47,137 nucleotides of DNA from Bacillota bacterium (lineage in GTDB: Bacteria; Bacillota; Clostridia; Peptostreptococcales; Anaerovoracaceae), in the NCBI GenBank assembly GCA_017556505.1, contig JAFYNS010000126.1:1-47137 (forward strand). Direction: 5' to 3'. A program made the translations under genes and the position numbers. Position 1 is the first letter of the stretch. Each line of letters starts with the position of its first letter. Shown here piece by piece: positions 7,827 to 15,489 of this stretch. A model generated the notes under the pieces. It saw only the letters and a list, made by a program, of their open reading frames with translations. It made no database searches and was not told where the DNA came from.

Positions 7827-9062
7827 ATGGCTACATTGTTAATTAAAAATATCGGCTGCCTGCAGACACCTGTGGGCAGCTTCGCCCACGGCGGCGCATC
7901 TCAGGGGGAAAACCTGAAACTCTATGACGCCTCCGTATATATTGAAGATGGTATCATCCGCAAAATCTCCGCAGATGGCGCTCTTGCCCACTCCGAGGAT
8001 GATGTGGACACCGTAGTGGATGCAGAAGGAAGGCTCGTGACTCCGGGTCTGGTGGAAGGCCATACCCACCTGGTATTCGGCGGCTACCGTCAGAACGAAA
8101 TTCCGCTGAAGCTGAAGGGCGCAGGCTACCTGGACATCCTGAGAGCAGGCGGCGGCATTCTGGACACGGTACGCAAGACCAGAGAAGCAACTTTCCAGGA
8201 ACTCTACGATAAGACCGAAGGTTTCCTGGATGAGATGATGGGACTGGGTGTGACCACCGCAGAAGCCAAGAGCGGCTACGGCATTGACCTGGAAACGGAA
8301 GTGAAGCTTCTGGAAGTTCTGAAAAAGCTTAATGAAGATCATCCGATGGATATCGTATCCACTTTCATGCCGGCACACGTGGTACTGCCGGAATGGAAGG
8401 GCAGAGAAGCTGAATTCATCAAGCTCTGCATCGATGAAATGATGCCTTACGTAAAAGAACGGAACCTGGCAGAATACATCGACATCTTCACCGAAGACTC
8501 TGTCTTCGATAAGGAGCAGAGCCGTATCTATCTGGAAGAAGCACGCAAGCTGGGCTTTGGCCTGAAGATTCACGCAGACGAAATCGAGTCCATCGGCGGC
8601 TCTGTACTGGCTGGTGAAATGAAGGCAGCATCTGCGGAACATCTGATTGTAATCAATGAAGAGGGTATGCAGTCCCTGGCAAAGGGCGGCACTGTGGCGA
8701 TGCTGCTGCCGGCAACCTCCTTCTACCTGGGAGCAACCTTTGCGCCGGCACGGCGTATGGTGGAACTGGGTATTCCGGTAGCCATGGCTTCCGACTTCAA
8801 TCCCGGCTCCTGTCCGTCCCTGAACCTGCAGTTCGTTATGAATCTGGGTTATCTGAAGTATCGTCTGACTCCGGAAGAAATTCTGACAGCGGTGACCATC
8901 AATCCGGCATGTGCCATCGGCCGCGGACATCTGGTGGGAACTTTGGAAGAAGGAAAGCAGGCGGACCTGGTTATCTGGGACGCACCGAACGTGGAGATGC
9001 TCTGCTACCGGTTCGGATCCAACCTGGCATTACAGACCATTAAGAAAGGAATTCTGGTGTAA
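7827..9062 (+). CDS. hutI: Imidazolonepropionase
   Basis: HutI hydrolyses imidazolonepropionate to N-formimino-L-glutamate. The 411-residue amidohydrolase has its metal ligands in VEGHTHLVFGG and IHADEI, and the late Asp in ASDFNPGSCPS. It starts 10 bp after hutU behind GGAGG, so both are on one mRNA. Its product is passed to the two folate-dependent enzymes encoded next, because no formiminoglutamase (hutG) is seen. Confidence 0.96.
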   Translation: MATLLIKNIGCLQTPVGSFAHGGASQGENLKLYDASVYIEDGIIRKISADGALAHSEDDVDTVVDAEGRLVTPGLVEGHTHLVFGGYRQNEIPLKLKGAGYLDILRAGGGILDTVRKTREATFQELYDKTEGFLDEMMGLGVTTAEAKSGYGIDLETEVKLLEVLKKLNEDHPMDIVSTFMPAHVVLPEWKGREAEFIKLCIDEMMPYVKERNLAEYIDIFTEDSVFDKEQSRIYLEEARKLGFGLKIHADEIESIGGSVLAGEMKAASAEHLIVINEEGMQSLAKGGTVAMLLPATSFYLGATFAPARRMVELGIPVAMASDFNPGSCPSLNLQFVMNLGYLKYRLTPEEILTAVTINPACAIGRGHLVGTLEEGKQADLVIWDAPNVEMLCYRFGSNLALQTIKKGILV

Positions 9063-9065
9063 ACA

Positions 9066-9689
9066 ATGAAATTAGTAGAAATGAAAGTAAACGAATATCT
9101 GGATGTATTAAAGTCTGATGCACCGGCTCCGGGCGGCGGCAGTGCAAGTGCACTGGCAGCGGCTCAGGGTGTGGCGCTGGTATCCATGGTGTGTGATCTG
9201 ACTTTAGGCAAGGAAAAGTATGCTGAATATCAGGACGTCTGCGGCGAAGCAAAGACTAAGGCTTCCGATCTGTACAGCAAGCTGGTGGCATCTATCGATA
9301 AGGATACCGAAGCATTCAACCTGGTATCCGCAGCATTCAAGATGCCAAAGGGCACTGACGAAGAAAAGGCAGCAAGAAGCAAGGCTATCGCAGACGGCAC
9401 ACTGGTTGCGACTGAAGTACCGTTTGAAACCATGATGCTTTGTGCAGAAGGTCTGAAAGTGACAGAAATGATCATCGGCAAGTCCAATCCGAACGCAGCT
9501 TCTGACCTGGGTGTGGCTGCACTGAACCTGCTGAGCGGTGTGAAAGGTGCATGGCTGAACGTACTGATCAACCTGCCTGGCGTAAAGGACGAAGCACAGA
9601 AAGAAAAATTCCTGGCCGGCAAGAAGACCATCGTGGAAGCAGAAGCACTGGCTGCAAAAATTTACATGGAAGTATCCGCAATGCTGTAA
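9066..9689 (+). CDS. Formimidoyl-tetrahydrofolate cyclodeaminase
   Basis: The 207-residue protein belongs to the cyclodeaminase/cyclohydrolase family (FTCD_C, FchA): it opens with a helix leading to SDAPAPGGGSASALAAAQG, the folate-binding signature, and is all-helical. In this context it should convert 5-formimino-tetrahydrofolate to 5,10-methenyl-tetrahydrofolate and ammonia. The sister activity, methenyl-THF cyclohydrolase, cannot be excluded by sequence. It begins 3 bp after hutI. In animals this domain is fused to the transferase; here they are separate genes. Confidence 0.88.
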   Translation: MKLVEMKVNEYLDVLKSDAPAPGGGSASALAAAQGVALVSMVCDLTLGKEKYAEYQDVCGEAKTKASDLYSKLVASIDKDTEAFNLVSAAFKMPKGTDEEKAARSKAIADGTLVATEVPFETMMLCAEGLKVTEMIIGKSNPNAASDLGVAALNLLSGVKGAWLNVLINLPGVKDEAQKEKFLAGKKTIVEAEALAAKIYMEVSAML

Positions 9690-9723
9690 GAGCGCGGAAT
9701 TGATATTTTGAGGAGGAAACAAA

Positions 9724-10620
9724 ATGGCACAGATTATTGAAAGTATCCCTAATATTTCTGAAGGCAGAAATCAGGAAGTTATCGAAGCATGCGTAGATCA
9801 GATCCGCACAACCCCAGGCTGCACCCTGCTGAACTACTCTTCTGACCCTAACCACAACCGTACTGTAATCACTTACATCGGCGACGCAAAGGGCGTGGAA
9901 GAAGCCAGTGTGAAGCTGGCAAAGAAGGCCGTAGAACTGATTGACCTGACCAAGCATGAAGGGGAACACCCAAGAATGGGCTGCGTAGACGTAATGCCTT
10001 TCGTTCCAATCAAGGAAGCAACCAATGATGAATGTATCGAACTGTCTCACAGAGTAGGCAGCCGAATTGCCGAAGAAGCTGATCTGCCTGTATTCCTGTA
10101 TGAACTGTCCGCACAGAAGCCTGCAAGAAAGAACCTGGCAACTGTAAGAAAGGGCCAGTTCGAAGGTATGGCTGAAAAGGTACAGCAGGAAGAATGGGAA
10201 CCTGATTTCGGCGGCAGAAGAATTCATCCGACCGGCGGCGTGGTAGCAGTTGGTGCAAGACCACCTCTGGTAGCATATAACCTGAACCTGAACACTTCTG
10301 ATGTTTCCATCGCAAGTGCTATCGCCAAGATTATCCGTGAAAAGGACGGCGGCCTGAACAATGTAAAGGCTATGGGCTTCATGCTGGAAGACAGAAATAT
10401 CGCACAGGTATCCATCAATATGACAGACTTCCGTGTAACTCCTCTGTACAGAGTAACCGAAATGGTTAAGATGGAAGCTGCAAGATACGGCGTGCAGGTA
10501 ATCGGTTCCGAAGTAATTGGCCTGTGTCCGATGAAAGCTCTGATCGACTCCGCAGAATACTATCTGCAGATTGAAAACTTCGACTTTGAAAATCAGGTAC
10601 TTGAAAATCACATTTTATAG
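9724..10620 (+). CDS. ftcD: Glutamate formimidoyltransferase
   Basis: The enzyme moves the formimino group from N-formimino-glutamate to tetrahydrofolate, releasing glutamate. Its 298 residues match the stand-alone transferase: ESIPNISEGRNQEVIEA at the start, DPNHNRTVITYIG, and KHEGEHPRMGCVDVMPFVPI with the catalytic His region. AGGAGG precedes the ATG. With hutH, hutU, hutI and the cyclodeaminase it completes a route from histidine to glutamate that also feeds one-carbon units into folate metabolism. Confidence 0.95.
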   Translation: MAQIIESIPNISEGRNQEVIEACVDQIRTTPGCTLLNYSSDPNHNRTVITYIGDAKGVEEASVKLAKKAVELIDLTKHEGEHPRMGCVDVMPFVPIKEATNDECIELSHRVGSRIAEEADLPVFLYELSAQKPARKNLATVRKGQFEGMAEKVQQEEWEPDFGGRRIHPTGGVVAVGARPPLVAYNLNLNTSDVSIASAIAKIIREKDGGLNNVKAMGFMLEDRNIAQVSINMTDFRVTPLYRVTEMVKMEAARYGVQVIGSEVIGLCPMKALIDSAEYYLQIENFDFENQVLENHIL

Positions 10621-10627
10621 TGGTAAA

Positions 10628-10666
10628 CTGTCATAAATGCAATGTATGTTGCAAACGATATGACAG
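10628..10666 (+). promoter_or_regulatory. Nested inverted repeat over the GntR ribosome binding site
   Basis: CTGTCATA (10628-10635) is an exact inverted copy of TATGACAG (10659-10666), with a second inverted pair inside, TGCAA (10638-10642) and TTGCA (10649-10653). The outer 3' arm runs into the ACAGGAG ribosome binding site of the regulator gene. It could be the operator of the GntR protein or an mRNA hairpin that limits its translation. Confidence 0.45.
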
Positions 10667-10676
10667 GAGATTTGAA

Positions 10677-11342
10677 ATGACAGAAAAAAGAGAGTTTTCC
10701 AGTTCCTTTTCTCTGACAGATGAGATCGCAGCCATTGTCCGCGACCGGATTCTGAAGGGTGAGTATGAGATTGGTGAAAAGATTAAAGAAAATCAGATTG
10801 CCACAGAACTGAGAGTAAGCCGGACACCAATCCGTGAAGCATTTAAACTGCTGGAAAACGAAGGGCTGATTGACTATATTCCGAACAGAGGATGTTTTGC
10901 CAAGGGATTTACCAAGCAGGACGTGGATGATATCTATGCAGTACGGGCAGCGCTGGAAATGCTGGCAGTGGAACGTGCTGTAGAACGTGTTACAGATGCA
11001 GAAGTGGCTGCACTGGAAGAAGAATGGGAACTGATGGAATTCTATGTGAGAAAGAAGGACAGCCAGAAAGTTCTGGAACTGAACACCGCTTTCCATGACA
11101 TCATTTATGCATCTACCCGAAGCCGCTTTATGGCACAGGTGCTGCGTTCTTATAAGGGATATATCGATAAGACCAGAAAATCTGTTTTTTATGATGAAGC
11201 CTATCTGGAAGCCATTCTCAATGAGCATGGAGAAATTCTGGATGCGATCAAACGTAAGGACAAGGAGAAGGCCATCGGCGCAGTTTACAGACATCTGGAA
11301 AAGTCACAGGACCGTGCTGAAACCATGTGGAATCTGAAATGA
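10677..11342 (+). CDS. GntR-family (FadR/FCD type) regulator, probably of the hut operon
   Basis: Residues 12-75 form a GntR winged helix (EIAAIVRDRILKGEYEIGE, then RVSRTPIREAFKLLENEGL). The rest is an all-helical FCD ligand domain with DDIYAVRAALEMLAVERA and the His-containing segments typical of metal-assisted ligand binding. The total is 221 residues. The frame is open from 10620, but ACAGGAG supports the ATG at 10677. Its place at the end of the hut operon suggests it controls histidine use, perhaps sensing a pathway intermediate; that is inference. Confidence 0.88.
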   Translation: MTEKREFSSSFSLTDEIAAIVRDRILKGEYEIGEKIKENQIATELRVSRTPIREAFKLLENEGLIDYIPNRGCFAKGFTKQDVDDIYAVRAALEMLAVERAVERVTDAEVAALEEEWELMEFYVRKKDSQKVLELNTAFHDIIYASTRSRFMAQVLRSYKGYIDKTRKSVFYDEAYLEAILNEHGEILDAIKRKDKEKAIGAVYRHLEKSQDRAETMWNLK

Positions 11343-12166
11343 ATAAAGCAACGAAGAAGGGACTGCGGAGAGGCATTACACTGATCTGTGCGGCGGTATT
11401 CCTGTTCTCTCTGTATAAGCTGCTGGATATTAATCAGGATTATCGGGAAGCTGAACAACTGTATGAAGAGACAGCCAGTCAGTATACCACCATGGTAGAA
11501 CCGGAAAAAGACCCGACGATGGACTTTGACCTGGAAGAATATCTGAGCCGGCCTCCGATTCAGGTGGATTTCACCGATCTGCTTAAAATCAATGATGACA
11601 TCATTGGCTGGATTTACATGGAGGATACGGTAGTTAATTATCCGGTTCTGCAGGGGGAAAACAACTTCTACTACCTGGATAAGACCTACTATAAGAAGTA
11701 TCTGGCATCCGGAAGCATCTACCTGGACAGCGACAATGACAGGGACTTCAGCGACGCACACAGCATCATTTACGGTCATAACATGAAGAATCATACCATG
11801 TTCGGAGATCTTTCGGACTTAAGGGATGAAAAGGTACTGGCGGAGCATCCTTATGTGGATCTAATCCTGATTGACGGTACCTGGCTCCGTTATGAAATCT
11901 GTTCCATGTACCGCGCACATGTGGACGACGGAACTTACGATGCTCCACTGAACAAAGCATCCAATTTCAAGCCTTTTATGGAACTGATTGCATCCAAGAA
12001 TATGCATGGGGATTCTGAAGGACTGAATTTGCCGGAAGTTCGTGAAGATGATAAGGTTCTGACGCTGTCAACCTGCACGGAAGACAGTGCAGATCTGGAA
12101 CGGTTCGTGGTTCATGCAGTTCTGATCAAAGAGAATGGAAAAGAAGTAAGAGAAACAGAAGAATAA
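11339..12166 (+). CDS. srtB: Class B sortase
   Basis: Sortases are membrane-anchored transpeptidases that join surface proteins to the cell wall. The 275-residue protein has an N-terminal membrane anchor (residues 10-29, GITLICAAVFLFSLYKLL) facing outward and a class B core. The catalytic triad is visible: His147 in IIYGHNMKNHTMFGDL, Cys246 in LSTCTED and Arg255 in LERFVVHAVL. Its ATG overlaps the GntR stop codon (ATGA). No substrate with a sorting signal is encoded in the window, so its targets lie elsewhere. Confidence 0.93.
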   Translation: MNKATKKGLRRGITLICAAVFLFSLYKLLDINQDYREAEQLYEETASQYTTMVEPEKDPTMDFDLEEYLSRPPIQVDFTDLLKINDDIIGWIYMEDTVVNYPVLQGENNFYYLDKTYYKKYLASGSIYLDSDNDRDFSDAHSIIYGHNMKNHTMFGDLSDLRDEKVLAEHPYVDLILIDGTWLRYEICSMYRAHVDDGTYDAPLNKASNFKPFMELIASKNMHGDSEGLNLPEVREDDKVLTLSTCTEDSADLERFVVHAVLIKENGKEVRETEE

Positions 12167-12173
12167 TTCAGAA

Positions 12174-12220
12174 GAGGCGAGCCTGGCTGCATATAAAGCA
12201 GTCCGGCAAGCCTCTTTTTT
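12174..12220 (+). terminator. Terminator of the hut-gntR-srtB run
   Basis: GAGGC (12174-12178) pairs with GCCTC (12210-12214), with inner pairing of GCTGC and GCAG, followed by six T residues. Confidence 0.8.
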
Positions 12221-12250
12221 CGTGCACGGCCAGGTTAGAAATCAAAAAAG

Positions 12251-12273
12251 GAAAAACGGCTCATACGAGCCGC
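12251..12273 (-). terminator. Minus-strand terminator of the mini-transcript
   Basis: CGGCTC (12257-12262) pairs with GAGCCG (12267-12272); on the minus strand a run of five T residues follows directly. It overlaps the end of the 24-codon frame. The flanking A and T tracts mean it can also act on the plus strand. Confidence 0.6.
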
Positions 12274-12335
12274 TTTTCCCTGAAAGTGTGTGTGTATTCA
12301 ATAAAAGAAGGAAAGTTTGCTAATTCGTTTTCCAT
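12261..12335 (-). CDS. Possible 24-residue peptide
   Basis: A minus-strand ATG opens a 24-codon frame, MENELANFPSFIEY followed by THTFREKRLV. It lies between a good promoter and a terminator. The ribosome binding site is poor (AAGAGAT just before the ATG), so the transcript may act as a small RNA instead. No similarity is recognised. Confidence 0.25.
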   Translation of the reverse strand: MENELANFPSFIEYTHTFREKRLV

Positions 12336-12342
12336 TATCTCT

Positions 12343-12368
12343 TGAACGAGTTTATTATAACTCGTTCA
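12343..12368. promoter_or_regulatory. Perfect 10-bp inverted repeat, operator or RNA hairpin
   Basis: TGAACGAGTT (12343-12352) and AACTCGTTCA (12359-12368) are exact inverted copies separated by TATTAT. It falls just downstream of the minus-strand promoter start point. It may be a repressor operator of the TetR/MarR kind, or a stable 5' hairpin in the small transcript. Confidence 0.5.
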
Positions 12369-12386
12369 TGTGATGGAATTATAACT

Positions 12387-12415
12387 ATTTTATCATGATT
12401 GGGTGTGAAAGTCAA
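12387..12415 (-). promoter_or_regulatory. Minus-strand promoter without a conventional gene
   Basis: Read on the minus strand, TTGACT (12410-12415) and TAAAAT (12387-12392) are separated by 17 bp, a good sigma-A promoter. It points into the gap toward srtB, away from the amidohydrolase. Confidence 0.6.
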
Positions 12416-12505
12416 TAAACTGCACATGTTTTTTGTCGTAGTGCCGCAAAACCTGTAAATTAGAGGAATTCACTGACTTACATTTCACCTTTCCAGTGTA
12501 AAAGA

Positions 12506-13849
12506 TTATGCCTCATATACAACTTTTCCGTTCAGCACAGTCATAGCTGCTTTCATTTCAGCAAACTGAGCCGGTGTTTTTTCCAGTGGATTTTCTGCAA
12601 ACACTGCAAAATCTGCCAGTCGGCCCTTTTCAATCATACCAAGATGATCTTCCATGCCGATAATTTTGGCTGCATTGACGGTCATTTCGTTGATTGCACC
12701 TTCTACAGATTCGCACTGAGCAGCAACAGGGTGAGCTGCATCACATTTTGTCTTCCATGTAATGTGCGCATCTTCCCAGCGTTCCAGGTTTTTCAGCACT
12801 TCATCCCCAAGCACGGCGTTGGATGCGATGGTGATTTCATTCTTATATGCCTTATTTCTGATTACTTCCAGCGTCTCGTAAGCCTTCTTCAGGTCTTCTG
12901 TATCCACAGCTTCGATGAAGATGTGGAATCCTTTATCAACTACATCCAGCAGAATCTGTTCCAGCGCTTCCTGTGGGAATTCCATCGGACAGGTCTTTTC
13001 TTCCAGGTATACATTCAGCATATTGGCCTGTACCAGACCGTTCAGCTCGGAACAGTTGGTCTTACGTACCATCATCTGCTGAATCAGGCCGCGTGGCTGC
13101 AGCGGACGGTTCATGAAGTAAGAACCAAAGAATCTCTGACGGAGTTTTTCTTCATTAAACAGGGCCACCATGGAGTCCTGATAGAGACTTTCGAAATAGT
13201 TCAGGGTCTGCAGATTGAGTACGGTGGTAATACCCTGGGCAGTCAGGGAGGCCATAATCTTTTCTACATCAGATTCTACCTCTTCGAAGTCAAATGGCAT
13301 CAGCAGGTTGAGTACATAACCAACGGTAATGATTTCGACACATTCCTGATAAGCTGTTTCTTCGATAATCTGTTCGGATACGGTATTGACTGCACAGCCG
13401 ATTCCGCTTGCTGCCAGCAGAACCACCGGACGGTCTGCACAGCAGGTATCCAGCTGCTTGACTTCCGGATCCAGGTCTTCCCGGTAACCGTAGCCAAAGA
13501 TGATGTCTGCATCAGGATGGGCCTTGGCCCAGCTGCGGGTCTTATCCAGTATTTCTTCTGTGGTCTGACAGCTGGTCAGATCCAGGTACTTTCCTTTAAA
13601 GACGTCCAGCGCAGGACTTCTGTGCACATCGATGAAGCCGGGGAACATAAATTTGCCGCCCAGATCGATTACTTCTGTGTGCTTGCCTACGAATTCATCC
13701 ATGGCATCAAAATCGCCGACAGCGGTGATTTTGCCGTCGGAACAGGCTACTGCTTCGGCCCATGGGAATTCCGGGTCGTGGGTATAAATCTGTCCGTTAT
13801 GGAAAATAATATCTGCTGCTTGTGTTTTTCTGAAAAATCCAAAAGCCAT
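12506..13849 (-). CDS. Amidohydrolase-family protein (YtcJ-like) lacking the usual metal ligands
   Basis: The fold is clear: an N-terminal DIIFHNGQIYTHDPEFPWAEAV, the GGKFMFPGFIDVH strand, and the C-terminal MIEKGRLADFAVFAENP cap typical of amidohydrolase family 3. In active relatives the metal site is built from HxH after PGFID, a HAIGD-type motif and an IEH motif. Here the first reads HRSP, the second is replaced by IEAVD near residue 315 and the third by IASNA. At 447 residues it is also shorter than the usual 520-550. It may be a pseudoenzyme or have a new role. It is a single gene divergent from the DUF2284 gene. Confidence 0.75.
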   Translation of the reverse strand: MAFGFFRKTQAADIIFHNGQIYTHDPEFPWAEAVACSDGKITAVGDFDAMDEFVGKHTEVIDLGGKFMFPGFIDVHRSPALDVFKGKYLDLTSCQTTEEILDKTRSWAKAHPDADIIFGYGYREDLDPEVKQLDTCCADRPVVLLAASGIGCAVNTVSEQIIEETAYQECVEIITVGYVLNLLMPFDFEEVESDVEKIMASLTAQGITTVLNLQTLNYFESLYQDSMVALFNEEKLRQRFFGSYFMNRPLQPRGLIQQMMVRKTNCSELNGLVQANMLNVYLEEKTCPMEFPQEALEQILLDVVDKGFHIFIEAVDTEDLKKAYETLEVIRNKAYKNEITIASNAVLGDEVLKNLERWEDAHITWKTKCDAAHPVAAQCESVEGAINEMTVNAAKIIGMEDHLGMIEKGRLADFAVFAENPLEKTPAQFAEMKAAMTVLNGKVVYEA

Positions 13850-13937
13850 ATTCTAATCTCCTTTATCTGTAAAGATACATTTATTCTACCACAAATCACG
13901 GCCATATGATATACTGAAAAAAAGCGGAGGTGAAAAT

Positions 13938-14468
13938 ATGTGCAGAATGGAACGTTTTGAAAAGGAAATCAGCGTGCCGGAATATCTGGAAGGGTATGTG
14001 GCCGTGGAGGAATTTCTGGAGTACTGCAAAGCATGCCCCAATTACGGCAATATCTGGACCTGCCCGCCATACGATTTCGATGTAATGGAGTACTGGAACC
14101 GGTTCAGCCGGCTGACCGTGTATGCCCGCAAAATATATTTTGAGCCGGGAACCACCCGGGAAGAAAGTATGCGCATCATGCATGAGGTGAAGGATGACAT
14201 GAGCCGGGAGCTTTATGAACTGGAAGCCGCAAACCCGGGTTCTGTTTCGCTAAGCGCCGGAAGCTGCACCATCTGCGGCACCGGAAACTGCACCCGTCCG
14301 TGCGGACAGGAATGCCGCTGGCCTGAAAAAATCCGCTATTCCATCGAATCCCTTGGCGGAAACGTGGGCCTGACCTGCCGGAAACTGATGGGCCTGAACC
14401 TGGAGTGGATGGAGGAAGGAAAAGTGCCGTCCTACTTTGTACTCTGTGCAGGGCTGCTGCAGCCATAA
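13938..14468 (+). CDS. DUF2284 cysteine-rich, predicted metal-binding protein
   Basis: The 176-residue protein carries the pattern of DUF2284 proteins: CKACPNYGNIWTCPPYDF near the N terminus and a Cys-rich middle with CTICGTGNCTRPCGQECRWP, which should hold an iron-sulfur cluster or another metal. The biochemical role of the family is unknown. GGAGGTG precedes the ATG. It is divergent from the amidohydrolase, with about 90 bp between them, and convergent with the next regulator gene. Confidence 0.8.
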   Translation: MCRMERFEKEISVPEYLEGYVAVEEFLEYCKACPNYGNIWTCPPYDFDVMEYWNRFSRLTVYARKIYFEPGTTREESMRIMHEVKDDMSRELYELEAANPGSVSLSAGSCTICGTGNCTRPCGQECRWPEKIRYSIESLGGNVGLTCRKLMGLNLEWMEEGKVPSYFVLCAGLLQP

Positions 14469-14490
14469 AATTGAAAAAGATAAAAGAAGA

Positions 14491-14518
14491 GACCATTGCA
14501 ATGCGCAGTGGTCTTTTT
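14491..14518. terminator. Bidirectional terminator
   Basis: GACCATTGC (14491-14499) pairs with GCAGTGGTC (14505-14513), with one G-U pair, and is followed by TTTTT. On the minus strand a TCTTCTTTT tail follows, so it serves both the DUF2284 gene and the facing regulator gene. Confidence 0.8.
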
Positions 14519-14524
14519 GTGTGC

Positions 14525-15274
14525 TTAATACTGGTTTCCGTCGGCCAGCATCATGTTCAGTTTCTGCAGCCGCTGAAGCTCTCTTCTGGTGAAGGTAAGC
14601 TGCGGCAGAAGGCCGCCTGTAAGGGATGTGTCCTGCGGAGTCAGACTGACCAGACATTTGCAGGCAAATGGAACCTGGTCTACGGTAGAAATTCCGCTCA
14701 GGAGCCCTTCACTGAGGTCATCAGAAGGGTTAAAGAGGGACAGCTGGTTCTTTTCCAGCGGCTGATTCTGGTTGGTGAAGTCAAAGCGGATCAGCATATC
14801 GCTGTAAACGGCTGTGCCGGTGTAGTGCTCTTCACTGCTGCGTCCCATGGGTGTATCTGTGGAAATGGACACGGTAACCGGGCAGGTTTCCGTACCCTTT
14901 CGTATAATCCGGATAGTTCCTTCCTTGATTCTGCGGTAGCGTCCGTCATAGTAATAGAAGGAAAGGCGGTCTGCCTGAAAGAATGGACTGAAAGTTTCTC
15001 CTGGCGAAACTTCCGGGCGTGCTTCTGTGTCCTGGCCGTCTCCCGGCAAAATCTCTGCTTCCGGTCTGTAGTCGGTCAGCTGACTGAGGCTGACCTGAAG
15101 GAGGGCTGCGATGTCGTTCAGTGTTTCCACGTCCAGAATGATGTCACCTGTTTCGTATTTGCTCATGGTGGCTTTACTCTTATTCAGTTGATCGGCCATC
15201 TGCTGCAGTGTGAAGCCCTGCAGTTTGCGGAACTGACGGATCCGGCGTCCGATATGGCAGCTCAGTTCATTCAT
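14525..15274 (-). CDS. Cro/CI-type regulator with an unknown C-terminal domain
   Basis: Residues 5-62 are a helix-turn-helix of the XRE type (IGRRIRQFRKLQGFTLQQMA, NKSKATMSKYETGDIILD). The remaining 185 residues are rich in beta strands and charged turns (YYYDGRYRRIKEGTIRI), with no domain I recognise. The frame is open upstream to 15313, but GGAGGAT supports the ATG at 15274, giving 249 residues. Its promoter contains a palindrome and its leader contains several DnaA boxes, so its expression may be self-controlled and tied to DnaA. Confidence 0.75.
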   Translation of the reverse strand: MNELSCHIGRRIRQFRKLQGFTLQQMADQLNKSKATMSKYETGDIILDVETLNDIAALLQVSLSQLTDYRPEAEILPGDGQDTEARPEVSPGETFSPFFQADRLSFYYYDGRYRRIKEGTIRIIRKGTETCPVTVSISTDTPMGRSSEEHYTGTAVYSDMLIRFDFTNQNQPLEKNQLSLFNPSDDLSEGLLSGISTVDQVPFACKCLVSLTPQDTSLTGGLLPQLTFTRRELQRLQKLNMMLADGNQY

Positions 15275-15294
15275 TTCACATCCTCCTTCCCGAG

Positions 15295-15378
15295 TTATCC
15301 ACAGTATCCACATGGAGTATGTGGATAAGTTTCTTTAAAATATACTTATTCACATAAATATCCTTATATTGTGGAAAA
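15295..15378. promoter_or_regulatory. Cluster of DnaA boxes
   Basis: Three sites match TTATNCACA exactly: TTATCCACA at 15295-15303, its inverse TGTGGATAA at 15320-15328, and TTATTCACA at 15346-15354. Two more differ by one base: GTATCCACA at 15304-15312 and TGTGGAAAA at 15370-15378. Five boxes in 84 bp next to a very AT-rich stretch is far above chance. They lie between the promoter and start codon of the Cro/CI gene. No dnaA or dnaN is nearby, so I read a regulatory or DnaA-titrating cluster and not the origin. Confidence 0.7.
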
Positions 15379-15398
15379 CTATGTTATTTAATGTAATA

Positions 15399-15427
15399 AT
15401 TCTATCATAATGAAATATGATAGTCAA
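15399..15427 (-). promoter_or_regulatory. Promoter of the Cro/CI gene with an operator-like palindrome
   Basis: On the minus strand TTGACT (15422-15427) and TAGAAT (15399-15404) are 17 bp apart. The exact inverted repeat CTATCATA (15402-15409) and TATGATAG (15416-15423) fills the spacer, an ideal place for a repressor to block RNA polymerase. Autoregulation by the encoded Cro/CI protein is the simplest reading. Confidence 0.65.
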
Positions 15428-15446
15428 AAAGTTTCTTTAAACGAAA

Positions 15447-15478
15447 ACAAAAAACAGCGCTGAACACGCTGTTTTTCT
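15447..15478 (-). terminator. Terminator after spoIIR
   Basis: ACAGCG and CGCTGT arms around 15454-15472 are followed, on the minus strand, by a run of T residues. It separates spoIIR from the downstream regulator gene. Confidence 0.7.
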
Positions 15479-15489
15479 TCATTTTACGC

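Larger units (their letters stand above)
12221..12505. other. Gene-poor gap between srtB and the amidohydrolase
   Basis: The gap is AT-rich and holds, on the minus strand, a promoter (12387-12415), a perfect 10-bp inverted repeat (12343-12368), a 24-codon frame (12261-12335) and a terminator hairpin (12251-12273). Together they look like a complete miniature transcription unit. Confidence 0.5.

Noticed and set aside
15275-15489. Chromosomal replication origin
   Set aside because: DnaA boxes and an AT-rich stretch are present, but dnaA, dnaN, recF and rpmH are absent, and a promoter and gene leader explain the position.
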